A DNA stretch of 34,936 nucleotides from contig JALEZN010000061.1 in assembly GCA_022772585.1 (NCBI GenBank), positions 1 to 34,936 of the forward strand. The letters are read 5' to 3'. The notes under the pieces were generated by a model, which was given only the letters and a program-made list of their open reading frames with translations, did no database searches and was not told where the DNA came from. Of this stretch, positions 25,050 through 33,121 are shown piece after piece (position 1 is the first letter of the stretch; every line of letters begins with the position of its first letter). The DNA comes from Clostridiales bacterium (lineage in GTDB: Bacteria > Bacillota > Clostridia > Oscillospirales > Oscillospiraceae). The translations under genes and the position numbers were made by a program.

Positions 25050-25316
25050 ATGGTTTCAGCCGAGGTGACGGTACTCAATTCCCTTGGACTGCATGCCAGA
25101 CCCATTGCGAAGCTGGTCAAGACCCTGTCGGGAAATTCTGACCATGTTGTCCTGAAAAAGGGAGACAAGACCGCCGACGCAAAAAACATCTATCAGGTGA
25201 TCGCGCTGAATGCCCGCTGCGGCGACAAGATATCCCTGTCGGTGGAAGGGGACGGTGAGAACGAGACCCTGACGGCCGTCATGGATCTGTTTGAAAAGAA
25301 GTTCAACGAGACCTGA
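25050..25316 (+). CDS. ptsH: HPr-like phosphocarrier without Ser46
   Basis: Accepts phosphate from Enzyme I on His15 and passes it to EIIA. The 88-residue length and the LGLHARP motif (His15) are typical. In other HPr proteins of Firmicutes residue 46 is the serine phosphorylated by HPr kinase, in a K-S-I context; here it reads K-N-I (Asn46). The protein therefore should not be a substrate for HPr kinase and should not act as CcpA corepressor. Placed directly before EIIA, EIIB and EIIC genes, it is most likely a dedicated carrier for this transporter, not the general one. AGAGGTGA precedes the ATG by about 6 bases, with a 101-base gap after Enzyme I. Confidence 0.92.
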   Translation: MVSAEVTVLNSLGLHARPIAKLVKTLSGNSDHVVLKKGDKTADAKNIYQVIALNARCGDKISLSVEGDGENETLTAVMDLFEKKFNET

Positions 25317-25345
25317 TAAAACGAAAGGAGAGATGAAAAAGAGGT

Positions 25346-25672
25346 ATGGACAACACAGAACTGGCATTTTCCATTATCGCTGAGGCAGGCGACGCCAGAA
25401 GCTCCGCTATGGAAGCCATTTCCAGCGCGCAGCAGGGCGATTTTGAAGCGGCGGAGAAGCTTCTGACCGCCTGCACCGACACGCTGCAGAAAGCGCACGA
25501 GATCCAGACAGACATGATCACCAAGGAAATGAGCGGCGAGAGTGTCGGCCCCGTGGGGATCCTGATGGTGCATGCTCAGGACCACCTGATGTGTGCCGGT
25601 ATGATGCGGGATATAGCGGACTTCCTGGTGAGTCAGTCCAAACGGATCGACGAGCTGGAAAAGAAGGAGTGA
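25346..25672 (+). CDS. PTS EIIA, lactose/cellobiose family
   Basis: A 108-residue helical EIIA of the Lac family, which forms trimers and takes phosphate from HPr. The active-site motif MVHAQDHLM is intact, with His76 as phosphate acceptor and Asp79 as the conserved metal-site residue. GGAGAG stands before the ATG at about 12 bases. The gene ends 5 bases before EIIB. Lac-family EIIA/EIIB/EIIC sets import cellobiose, chitobiose, lactose and related disaccharides; the exact sugar cannot be read from this protein. Confidence 0.93.
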   Translation: MDNTELAFSIIAEAGDARSSAMEAISSAQQGDFEAAEKLLTACTDTLQKAHEIQTDMITKEMSGESVGPVGILMVHAQDHLMCAGMMRDIADFLVSQSKRIDELEKKE

Positions 25673-25677
25673 GAAGG

Positions 25678-25998
25678 ATGCTTCATATTACTCTGTTGTG
25701 TGACAACGGCATGTCCACCAGTATGATGGTGCAGCGGATGCAGAAGTGTGCTGCGGACCGGGGCATTGAGGTGGACATCATGGCGGTCTCCGTCAAAGCC
25801 ATGAAAGAGCGGCTCAAGGTGACCGACGTCCTGCTTCTGGGACCGCAGATTCGCTATCTGCTCTCGAAAATGAAAGCGGAATATGAGCCCAATGGGATCG
25901 CGGTGGCGGACATCGCGCCCATGGACTATGGCCGCATGAACGGAGAGAAGGTCCTGGATCAGGCTCTGAAGCTGAGTGAGGAGAGGAAAAAATCATGA
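25678..25998 (+). CDS. PTS EIIB, lactose/cellobiose family
   Basis: A 106-residue cytoplasmic EIIB that passes phosphate from EIIA to the sugar. The P-loop-like active site LLCDNGMSTSMM contains the phosphocysteine Cys8, as in CelA/ChbB. The ATG at 25678 has AAGGAG 8 bases upstream; a longer open frame from 25591 overlaps EIIA and is not used. Its stop overlaps the EIIC start (ATGA). Confidence 0.93.
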   Translation: MLHITLLCDNGMSTSMMVQRMQKCAADRGIEVDIMAVSVKAMKERLKVTDVLLLGPQIRYLLSKMKAEYEPNGIAVADIAPMDYGRMNGEKVLDQALKLSEERKKS

Positions 25999-27278
25999 AA
26001 AAGTTTTTTGAGGAAAAATTTATACCCGTAGCGACGAAAATCGCCAACCAGCGGCATATCCTGGCCCTGCGTGACGGTATCATCCTGACCATGCCCCTGC
26101 TGATCATCGCGTCCCTGTTCATCATCATCAGTGATTTCCCTGTGGAGGGATATCAGAATTTCATGACCGGCCTCTTCGGCGAGGGCTGGGGCGACTTCGT
26201 CTGGAACGACGTGTTCGTGGCGACCACCTCGCTGATTGCCGTCATCGCCACCTTCGGCATTGCCAAGTCCCTGGTGGACAGCTATGACATGGACGGCACC
26301 CCCGCAGGCGTCATCGCCCTGTCTTCCTTCTTCGTGCTGCTGCCCCTGGACGTGGATGCCTGGAGCTGGAACGCCGACCTGTTCGGCTCGGCCAACCTGT
26401 TCATGGGCATGATCGTGGCCCTGCTGATCGGCGAGCTGTACCGTGTCATCGTGAAGAAGAACCTGGTCATCAAGCTGCCCGGCAGCGTGCCCCCCTCCAT
26501 CTCCAACTCCTTTGTGGCCCTGGTGCCGGCCGGCGCGGCTATCGTCCTGTCCCTGATCGTCAAGATGATCTTCCGCGCTACCCCCTTCGGAGACATGGGC
26601 TCCTTCATCACCGCCGTTGTCTCCGCTCCTCTGACCATTGCCGGTACCTCCTATCCCGGCGCTATGTTCGCCACCTTCATTGAGCAGCTGCTGTGGTCCT
26701 TCGGTATCCACGGTTCCTCTGTGGTCACCGCCGTCATGGAGCCCATCTGGCTCAATGCCAACCTGGAGAACCTGGCTGCCTTCCAGGCCGGTGCTACCCA
26801 GCTGCCCCACATCATCACCCAGACCTTCATCGAGAACTTTATGTGGATCGGCGGCTCCGGCGCCACTCTGCCTGTCGTTATCTACATGCTCTGCTTCGCC
26901 CGCTCCAAGATGCTCAAGGATCTGGGCCGGCTGAGCATCGCCCCCGGTCTCTTCAACATCAACGAGCCCGTGGTGTTCGGTCTGCCCATCGTGCTCAACC
27001 CCTTCCTGATGATCCCCTTCATCGTGTCTCCCCTGGTCATTTTCACCATTTCCTATGTGGGTATGTACCTGAACATCTTCCCGCGTATGGTGGGCGTCTC
27101 CATTCCCTGGACCACGCCGTACCTGATCAGCGGCTATCTGGCTACCGGCGGCCGGTTCGGCGGCGTCCTCCTGCAGATCGTGAACTTCGTTGTGGCGTTC
27201 TTTATCTGGCTGCCCTTCATCCGCAGCTGGGACAAGAAGAACGTGGCTATGGAGCAGGCTGAGCAGGTTGCTGTTTGA
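25995..27278 (+). CDS. PTS EIIC permease, lactose/cellobiose family
   Basis: A 427-residue membrane permease of the CelB/ChbC type with about ten membrane segments. Recognisable family elements are the N-terminal RHILALRDGIILTMPLLI segment, SFGIHGSS near residue 238 and FNINEPVVFGLPIVLNP near residue 320, which carries the sugar-binding Glu. It starts inside the EIIB stop codon, so both are coupled. A terminator-like hairpin follows at 27300, suggesting that the transporter genes are expressed more strongly than the downstream catabolic genes. Confidence 0.94.
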   Translation: MKKFFEEKFIPVATKIANQRHILALRDGIILTMPLLIIASLFIIISDFPVEGYQNFMTGLFGEGWGDFVWNDVFVATTSLIAVIATFGIAKSLVDSYDMDGTPAGVIALSSFFVLLPLDVDAWSWNADLFGSANLFMGMIVALLIGELYRVIVKKNLVIKLPGSVPPSISNSFVALVPAGAAIVLSLIVKMIFRATPFGDMGSFITAVVSAPLTIAGTSYPGAMFATFIEQLLWSFGIHGSSVVTAVMEPIWLNANLENLAAFQAGATQLPHIITQTFIENFMWIGGSGATLPVVIYMLCFARSKMLKDLGRLSIAPGLFNINEPVVFGLPIVLNPFLMIPFIVSPLVIFTISYVGMYLNIFPRMVGVSIPWTTPYLISGYLATGGRFGGVLLQIVNFVVAFFIWLPFIRSWDKKNVAMEQAEQVAV

Positions 27279-27299
27279 TCCATACCGGCTGCGCAAAAA

Positions 27300-27337
27300 T
27301 TCGGCATGGGGCTCACTGAGCGCCATGCCGAACTTTT
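27300..27337 (+). terminator. Hairpin with T-tract after EIIC, probably partial
   Basis: Arms TTCGGCATGG / CCATGCCGAA (27300-27309, 27323-27332), a G-G mismatch, then GCT/AGC inner pairs, followed by CTTTT. The next genes run on in the same direction without an obvious promoter, so I infer partial termination or processing. Confidence 0.7.
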
Positions 27338-27354
27338 AGAAAGGATGCACACCC

Positions 27355-27876
27355 ATGGAAACTTTGAAAGCGCTGTTTACAAAACCCCGCCTGATGCGTC
27401 TGGCGGCCTTTGGCATCGATCTGTGCGTGTTCCTGCTGCTTCTGGTGATCTCCATGAACCTGTTTGGCAAGCCCGATTTTATCACCGCCCAGCGGGAAAT
27501 GGAAAAGCTGCAGCAGAGCGCCACGGTGGAGGAGGCCAACGCTCAGGCGGAACGGGCTGTGGATGCCTTTAATGAAGCCTACGGCCTGGCCCTGTGGATC
27601 TGGATCGGCGCGGAGGTCCTCCAGCAGCTGGCGCTCCGGGGACAGACGGTGGGCAAGAAGATCTGCCGCCTCCGGGTGGTCAGCAATAAAGCCGACGGCC
27701 CGCTGAAGACAGCGCTGCGGATGACCATCCGGCCATTTATCAAGGTATTGCTGGTGTATCTCTTTCGGGGACTTCCCTTTGTCATTGCGCTCGCATATCT
27801 GTTTGCCGATCCGACGAACCGCACGGGATACGACCGCATGAGCGGGACCCGGGTCGTCACATGCGGGCAGACCTGA
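27355..27876 (+). CDS. RDD-family membrane protein
   Basis: A 173-residue membrane protein of the RDD family. Conserved Arg and two Asp are visible: RLAAFGIDL near residue 15-23 (Arg and Asp) and YDRMSGT near residue 160. The GQTVGKKICRLRVV element links the second and third hydrophobic segments. Hydrophobic stretches at about 18-36, 76-93 and 125-150. Some RDD proteins have been linked to ion transport, but no role is proven for this one. AAAGGA stands about 11 bases before the ATG. Its place inside a sugar locus is odd and its link to sugar use is unclear. Confidence 0.82.
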   Translation: METLKALFTKPRLMRLAAFGIDLCVFLLLLVISMNLFGKPDFITAQREMEKLQQSATVEEANAQAERAVDAFNEAYGLALWIWIGAEVLQQLALRGQTVGKKICRLRVVSNKADGPLKTALRMTIRPFIKVLLVYLFRGLPFVIALAYLFADPTNRTGYDRMSGTRVVTCGQT

Positions 27877-27901
27877 GTTTTACAGTTAGGAGCGAAGCTC
27901 G

Positions 27902-28840
27902 ATGAAACCTCATGTATTGGTAGGGATCGACGGCGGAGGCACCAAGACCCATGTCCTGGCCCGGCGGTCCGACAGCAGCCAGATCGTGTTTGAACAGCGG
28001 TTTGGCTCTTCCAACTACCAGTCCATCGGAGCGGCCGGCCTGCAGGAGGTCCTGACGGAGATCCTGCAGGCCCTGCGCGGCGCGTTCGGACCGGAACTGG
28101 ACCGGTCTGTTTTCGTGCTGGGCATGGCAGGCGTAGACCGGCCGGAAGATGCGCTGGAACATGAAAAGATCCTGGCGGCGGCCGGATATCCCGGACGCCA
28201 GATCGTCTGCAATGACGCGGAGATCGCCCTGGCCGGCGCACATGACGGCGGTCCCGGCGCCCTGCTGCTGTGCGGGACGGGCTCCATCGCCATGGGACGC
28301 ACAGAGGACGGCACGGTGGTGCGGGCCGGCGGCTGGGGCGCTCTGGTCAGTGACGAGGGCAGCGGCTACCGGCTGGGCAGCGAGGCCCTGGCCGCCGCGC
28401 TGCGGGCCCACGACGGCAGCGGCCCGTCCACGGTGCTCTGCGACGAGATCTGCCGTACTCTGGGAATCAAGTCACTGCCTGACATGATCGATGTCATCTA
28501 CCTGACCGGAGACGGACTGCCGGTCTCCGCGATCTCCTCTCTGGCCCCGCTGGTGACCGCCAACTGCGCCAGTGATGCCGTCTGCCGGGATATCGTGGCC
28601 CGGCAGGCGGAACTGCTGTGCGATCTGGTGCAGGCTGTCCGAAACAGGATCCGGCTGCCCCGCGTCGACCTGACGCTGGGCGGGAGTCTGTTGCTGAAAT
28701 CGATGGAATACCGGGCCGCGTTCGACGAGTGCATTGCCCGCCGCCTGCCCGATATCCGAATTACCAAGCCGCAGTGTGACGCGCCCCACGGCGCGCTGCG
28801 CCTGGCTGCCCAAGCCCTGGAGAAAGAAGGATTATCATGA
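27902..28840 (+). CDS. BadF-type sugar kinase (N-acetylglucosamine kinase-like)
   Basis: A 312-residue kinase of the BadF/BadG/BcrA/BcrD ATPase family (ASKHA fold). ATP-binding elements: phosphate-1 loop GIDGGGTKT (8-16), phosphate-2 loop LLCGTGSIAMG (near 120-130), the GGWGALVSDEGSGYRLG segment (near 141-157), and adenosine LGGSLL near 260. Family members phosphorylate GlcN, GlcNAc or MurNAc; clostridial MurK acts on both MurNAc and GlcNAc. In this locus it would phosphorylate the amino sugar released by the glycosidase. AGGAGCG lies 6 to 10 bases before the ATG, and its stop overlaps the GH4 start (ATGA). Confidence 0.86.
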   Translation: MKPHVLVGIDGGGTKTHVLARRSDSSQIVFEQRFGSSNYQSIGAAGLQEVLTEILQALRGAFGPELDRSVFVLGMAGVDRPEDALEHEKILAAAGYPGRQIVCNDAEIALAGAHDGGPGALLLCGTGSIAMGRTEDGTVVRAGGWGALVSDEGSGYRLGSEALAAALRAHDGSGPSTVLCDEICRTLGIKSLPDMIDVIYLTGDGLPVSAISSLAPLVTANCASDAVCRDIVARQAELLCDLVQAVRNRIRLPRVDLTLGGSLLLKSMEYRAAFDECIARRLPDIRITKPQCDAPHGALRLAAQALEKEGLS

Positions 28841-29763
28841 AAAAGAATGCATTGAAGTTCGCCGTTATCGGCGGCGGAAGCAGCTATACCCCCGAGCTGA
28901 TCGAGGGCATTCTGAACCGGAAGGACCACCTGCCGGTCCGGGAGCTCTGGCTGGTGGATGTGCCCATCGGCATCAAGAAAGACATCGCCAAACTGCTGGG
29001 CGTGGACGCTGCCCGGGTGAATGTGAGCTTTATGGGTCTGAACCACATGTCCTACGCCTACTCCGTCACCCTGGACGGGGAGGAGATCCTGCCCAAGCTC
29101 ATCGAGATGTACGACCAGCCGGATTCCGCCCTGGCGGAAAAGCTGGAGGCCATCTCCGATATCGTCTGGCCCCCTCCCTTCCTGCGCTCTCTGGGCATGC
29201 TGACCAGCCCCTATCACCGCTATTATTACCGCAACCGCATGATGCTGGAGGAAGAGAAGGAGAGCATGGCCAAGAACGGCTCCCGCGCCATGCAGGTCAA
29301 GGAGATCGAAAAGGCCCTGTTCGAAAAGTACGCCGATCCCTCCGTGCGGGAGAAGCCCAAGGAGCTGGAGAAGCGCGGCGGCGCCTACTACTCCGAGGCC
29401 GCCATCTCTCTGGTGGACGCTATCTACAACGATAAGCAGGAGATCCACACCGTCAATGTCCAGAACCGCGGCACCATCACCAACCTGCCCTACAACGCCA
29501 TCATCGAGACCAACGCGCTGATCGGCGCCCAGGGCGCCGCCCCCCTGCGCATCGGCGAGATGCCCACCCGGGTGGCCGGTCTGGTCAACTATGTGAAGGC
29601 CTATGAGCAGCTGGCTGTCCGGGCCGCCGTGGAGAAGGACTACGACATCGCCCTCTCCACCATGATGGCAAACCCCTTCATCGACGACTACGAGGTGGGC
29701 AAGGCGATCCTGGATGAGCTCATCGAGCAGCACACTCCGTATCTGGACTACCTGAAAAAATAA
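28837..29763 (+). CDS. GH4 family 6-phospho-glycosidase with internal deletion
   Basis: Family GH4 enzymes cleave 6-phospho-sugars by an NAD- and metal-dependent redox mechanism and have about 440 residues; this one has 308. The NAD loop is present (AVIGGGSSYTPE, residues 9-20), then LPVRELWLVD (residues 33-41) passes directly into VPIGIKKDIAKLLGVD (42-57). In the family about 130 residues lie between these blocks, including the rest of the NAD domain, the NFTNPAG loop and the Cys of the CN-VPIG motif that binds Mn. The metal-binding His (GLNHM, His70) and the catalytic Tyr block GGAYYSEAA (181-189) remain. The frame is intact throughout, so the loss is a clean in-frame deletion. Probably inactive, or a decoy or altered protein; an assembly collapse is possible. 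Confidence 0.8.
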   Translation: MKKNALKFAVIGGGSSYTPELIEGILNRKDHLPVRELWLVDVPIGIKKDIAKLLGVDAARVNVSFMGLNHMSYAYSVTLDGEEILPKLIEMYDQPDSALAEKLEAISDIVWPPPFLRSLGMLTSPYHRYYYRNRMMLEEEKESMAKNGSRAMQVKEIEKALFEKYADPSVREKPKELEKRGGAYYSEAAISLVDAIYNDKQEIHTVNVQNRGTITNLPYNAIIETNALIGAQGAAPLRIGEMPTRVAGLVNYVKAYEQLAVRAAVEKDYDIALSTMMANPFIDDYEVGKAILDELIEQHTPYLDYLKK

Positions 29764-29781
29764 AGACAGGGAGCGGTTGCC

Positions 29782-30897
29782 ATGGAATTGGGAATCAGCC
29801 TCTATCCTGAATTTATGGACGCCGACCCGCTGTACATTTATGTGCAGCGGGCGGCGTCTTTGGGGTACAGGCGGGTATTTATGTCGCTGATCCTGAATCA
29901 CCTGAATTTTTCCGGCGCCGTGCCGCCGGATTCGCAGCTCTTTGACCGGACCTTTGCCCTGTGCCGCGACTGCGGTATGCGGGTGACAGTGGATGCGGAC
30001 AACGAGGCTCTGGATGCGCTGGGCGGCATAAAGCCGGCCATCGCCAGGCTGCGCCGGCGCGGCGTGGACTGCATCCGTATCGACAGCGGAATCTCAGAGG
30101 AGATGCTGGAGGCCGTTGCGGAGCAGGGGCTGGGAGTGGAGCTCAACGCGGCGGATGTGGACGTCTCCACACGGGAGAGACGCCGGGAGGCCGACAAGCT
30201 GCTGCAGATGCTGCTCTCCCGTCTGAAGCCCCAGGATATCCAGGGCTGCTTTAATTTCTACCCCCGCACCGGCACGGGGCTGTCTCTGCCCTATGTGACC
30301 GACACCGCGGCGTTCCTCCGCCAATATGGCATCCGGACGGCGGCCTTTGTGGCCTCCCTGTCGGCCCGGCCCGTACTGCATGGGCCGGGAAGGGGCGTCT
30401 GCACGGTGGAGGCCCTGCGGGACACACCGCCGGAGATCGCCGCCGCCGTCCTGCGCCGCTGCGGGCTGGACGCTGTCCTCTTCGGCGATGTGTCGGCCAC
30501 TGCGGATGAGCTGGAGGCGGTGGCTGCCCTCTGCGCAGATGAGGTCCTCTCCCTGCCCGTGGTGTTCAACCGCGACTGCCCGGAGACCCTGCGCCAGACC
30601 CTCACCCATACCGTATTTGCCAACCGCTCCGACCGCCCGGAATTCGTGATCCGGGGGACCGAGACCCGGGGCACCGCCGTGGAGCCGGCCAGGACCGGCC
30701 CGCGGAGCGCCTTCTGCGTGACGGTGGACAATTGCCGCAGCGGACAGTACATGGGCGAGATGCAGATCATGCTGACGGATATGCCCCCTTGCCCGGAGGC
30801 AAACGTGGTGGGATGGGTCCCGCCGGACGCACAGGTCCTGGTGCCCTTTTTAGAGGATTGCACCTGCCGCTTCAGACTGACGGAATACCGCGGCTGA
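29782..30897 (+). CDS. GH170 family (DUF871) 6-phospho-glycosidase, MupG-like
   Basis: A 371-residue cytosolic protein of the DUF871 family, now GH170, whose characterised member MupG of Staphylococcus aureus is a 6-phospho-N-acetylmuramidase. The TIM barrel runs from the N-terminus (MELGISLYPEF) to about 245, with the strongly conserved block FNFYPRTGTGLS near residues 156-167 and IRTAAFVAS near 183; a cyclophilin-like C-terminal domain (about 265-371, from ETRGTAVE) closes it. The substrate in MupG is MurNAc-6-P-GlcNAc; whether this one is specific for MurNAc cannot be told. It could take over hydrolysis where GH4 is damaged. AGGGAG stands about 9 bases before the ATG, 18 bases after GH4. 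Confidence 0.87.
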   Translation: MELGISLYPEFMDADPLYIYVQRAASLGYRRVFMSLILNHLNFSGAVPPDSQLFDRTFALCRDCGMRVTVDADNEALDALGGIKPAIARLRRRGVDCIRIDSGISEEMLEAVAEQGLGVELNAADVDVSTRERRREADKLLQMLLSRLKPQDIQGCFNFYPRTGTGLSLPYVTDTAAFLRQYGIRTAAFVASLSARPVLHGPGRGVCTVEALRDTPPEIAAAVLRRCGLDAVLFGDVSATADELEAVAALCADEVLSLPVVFNRDCPETLRQTLTHTVFANRSDRPEFVIRGTETRGTAVEPARTGPRSAFCVTVDNCRSGQYMGEMQIMLTDMPPCPEANVVGWVPPDAQVLVPFLEDCTCRFRLTEYRG

Positions 30898-30926
30898 GCG
30901 ATCCGCCCGGTAGAATAGGGGGAAAA

Positions 30927-32294
30927 ATGAAAGAGATCATCATACTGGCTGCCGGAAAAGGCACCAAAATGTTTCCTTATGATGAGGTGGGCTCCAAGGT
31001 CCTCCGCAAAGCGGCGGGGGAGCCGATCCTGGAATACATGCTGCGCTCCCTGCGGGGATTCACTCAGGCTCCCATCCATGTGGTCACGCTGCGCCGGTAC
31101 TACGGGGCGGTGGCCCGCTGCTGCGCTGCTGTGGAGGGCGTCTCGGTCTACGGGATGGAGCAGTCCGGCGGGAGCGCGGATAGCCTGCTGGCGGGCCTTT
31201 CTCATGCGGAGGGGAAGGACGTTTTGGTCCTGTACGGGGACACCTGGATCGAACCCGGGGACCTGCGGCGCATTTATGAGCAGGAGGGGCCCGCGGCGCT
31301 GGTCTACCCCCTGGAACGGGAGCGGGCCGCGGACTGGATCTGCGCCACGCTGTCCGACGGGCGCCTGAAGGAGATCGGGGCCCACCACCGGGGCGGCCGC
31401 ATGACCCACCGGCTGGCTGCCTGGGCGCTGCCCGCCGGGTTTGCCGCCCAACTGGAGATGACGCCGGAATATTTCCCCAACATGAAGGTGGGCGAGGGCG
31501 CGCCCTGTGAGCGCTATGTGGAGGCTGCCGTTGCCGCAGCGCTGCCCACGCTGTCCGTAGCCGCCGTAGAGGGGACAGGGGCGTATTTTGACGTGGATAA
31601 GCCCTGGCACCTGCTGCAGCTCAACGAGTTTCTGGTTCACCGCCGCTGCGGCCAGCTGACAGAGCATGTACTGGGGGAGGGAAGCGCCATTTCGCCCCTG
31701 GCCAGCGTCAACGGGTTCGTCCAGCTGGGCAAAAACAGCTATCTGGGCGAGCGGGTCCGGGTGGACGGCAATCTCATCGTGGGAGACAACACCGTCATCG
31801 ACAACGGCGCCATTTTTGCCGGCGATGCGGTGGTGGGAAGCAACACCCGGATCGCAAACTACTGCCAGATCTATGACGGCTGTTCCATCGGCGACGGCTG
31901 TATTATGGAGCATGCGTCGGAACTGATCGGCGGGATGCTCCAGGACCGGGTGTATCTGTATCATTTCTGTGAATTTTACGGGATGATCGGCTGCTGCACC
32001 GATATTGGAGCGGGCACGCTCTGCGGGACGCTGCGGTTCGACGACAACGAGACGGTCCAGCGCACCAAGGGGCGGATCGATACGGTATGCGGCGGCTTTG
32101 GGGACGCCATCTACCTGGGCGATTACTGCCGCACCGGCGTGGGCGCGCTGCTGATGCCGGGAAGCCGCATCGGCTCCTACAGTGTGGTGGGAGCCGGAGT
32201 GCTGACCAAGGGGACGCTGCCGCACCGGACCTGTGTGCTCCAGGAGCAGCACCAGATCACAAAACCATGGGGGGAAGAAAAGTATGGATGGTAA
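30927..32294 (+). CDS. Sugar-phosphate nucleotidyltransferase with left-handed beta-helix domain
   Basis: A 455-residue bifunctional protein in GlmU-like order. N-terminal nucleotidyltransferase (about 1-225) starts IIILAAGKGTKMFPYDE, the GxGTxM loop that binds NTP, with the metal Asp in YGDTW near residue 110. The C-terminal part (about 245-445) is a hexapeptide-repeat beta-helix, many units of the GDN-x-V-I type, typical of acetyltransferases. Unlike GlmU, the acetyl-CoA and catalytic residues cannot be assigned. A likely reaction is conversion of a sugar 1-phosphate into a nucleotide sugar. The ATG at 30927 has GGGGG 5 bases upstream. It overlaps the SIS gene by 11 bases, so it belongs to the locus. 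Confidence 0.83.
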   Translation: MKEIIILAAGKGTKMFPYDEVGSKVLRKAAGEPILEYMLRSLRGFTQAPIHVVTLRRYYGAVARCCAAVEGVSVYGMEQSGGSADSLLAGLSHAEGKDVLVLYGDTWIEPGDLRRIYEQEGPAALVYPLERERAADWICATLSDGRLKEIGAHHRGGRMTHRLAAWALPAGFAAQLEMTPEYFPNMKVGEGAPCERYVEAAVAAALPTLSVAAVEGTGAYFDVDKPWHLLQLNEFLVHRRCGQLTEHVLGEGSAISPLASVNGFVQLGKNSYLGERVRVDGNLIVGDNTVIDNGAIFAGDAVVGSNTRIANYCQIYDGCSIGDGCIMEHASELIGGMLQDRVYLYHFCEFYGMIGCCTDIGAGTLCGTLRFDDNETVQRTKGRIDTVCGGFGDAIYLGDYCRTGVGALLMPGSRIGSYSVVGAGVLTKGTLPHRTCVLQEQHQITKPWGEEKYGW

Positions 32295-33027
32295 GACGCA
32301 GACACAGCTCTACGAGGAATTTCACCAGCGCGTGACCACGGTGCTGGAGCGGGTCCATCAGACACAGAAGGACGCTGTGGCCCAGGCCGGCCTCGCCATT
32401 TACAGCGCGCTGAAAAACGGACACCGCTTTTTTGCCACCGGAACGGGACATTCCCACATGCTGGCCGAGGAGTTTTATGCCCGGGCGGGCGGACTGGCTT
32501 CGGTCACGCCCATCCTGCCTACCGAATTCATGCTCCACGAGCACCCGCTGAAGAGCACCGCTGTGGAGCGCGTGGCCGCTTACGCGCCGGTGGTACTGGA
32601 GGTCTATGGCGTCCAGGCCGGAGATGTCCTGCTGATCGCGTCCAACTCCGGACGCAACGGCCTCATCGTGGAGCTGGCCCTCCGGGCAAAGGCACTGGGG
32701 GCGACCGTCATTGCCATCACCTCTGTGGAGGGAATGCGGGGGCAGCCCTCCCGCCACGAGAGCGGCAGGAAGCTGTGCGATGTGGCGCAGATCGTGCTGG
32801 ACAACTGCGGCGTAGAAGGGGACGCCTGCTGTACTGTCAGCGGCAGCGGGATGCGCATGGGCTCCACCTCCACCATCGCCGGGTCGTATCTGGTGCAGCA
32901 GATCGGCATGGCCGTGGCCGCTGCTTTTCTGGCAGAAGGGGAGGAGCCGCCTGTGTTCATGAGCTCCAACGTGGACGGCGCGGACGGGTGGAACCGGGAA
33001 CTGTTCCGCACGTTCTACCATGTTTAA
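32284..33027 (+). CDS. SIS-domain protein, UPF0309 family
   Basis: A 247-residue cytosolic SIS-domain protein of the UPF0309 family. The sugar-phosphate loop elements are visible: FATGTGHSHMLAEE (near 49-62), LIASNSGRNG (near 118-127) and VIAITSV (near 142-148). SIS folds bind phosphorylated sugars and serve as isomerases, etherases or regulators. This family is not the MurQ etherase; a Streptomyces homologue (NagS) has, as far as I recall, been linked to GlcNAc-6-P metabolism. The start at 32284 has GGGGGGAAG upstream. As the last gene of the sugar locus it probably acts on the amino-sugar 6-phosphate produced by the upstream enzymes. Confidence 0.84.
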   Translation: MDGKTQTQLYEEFHQRVTTVLERVHQTQKDAVAQAGLAIYSALKNGHRFFATGTGHSHMLAEEFYARAGGLASVTPILPTEFMLHEHPLKSTAVERVAAYAPVVLEVYGVQAGDVLLIASNSGRNGLIVELALRAKALGATVIAITSVEGMRGQPSRHESGRKLCDVAQIVLDNCGVEGDACCTVSGSGMRMGSTSTIAGSYLVQQIGMAVAAAFLAEGEEPPVFMSSNVDGADGWNRELFRTFYHV

Positions 33028-33069
33028 GGCGCCGCGCTTCCGAATGGTTTCCGAAATCCGTCCCCGGCA

Positions 33070-33097
33070 TTGACAACAGAGCGATTTCCGGTAAAAT
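33070..33097 (+). promoter_or_regulatory. Promoter of the FMN-riboswitch transcript
   Basis: TTGACA (33070-33075), 16-base spacer, TAAAAT (33092-33097). It places the start near 33104, about 18 bases before the riboswitch. Confidence 0.75.
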
Positions 33098-33121
33098 TGG
33101 CAGTGACAACTGAAAACGGAT

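Noticed and set aside
32284..33027. SIS protein as MurNAc-6-phosphate etherase (MurQ)
   Set aside because: Length and motifs fit the UPF0309 family; the MurQ N-terminal signature and Glu-containing etherase motif are not seen.
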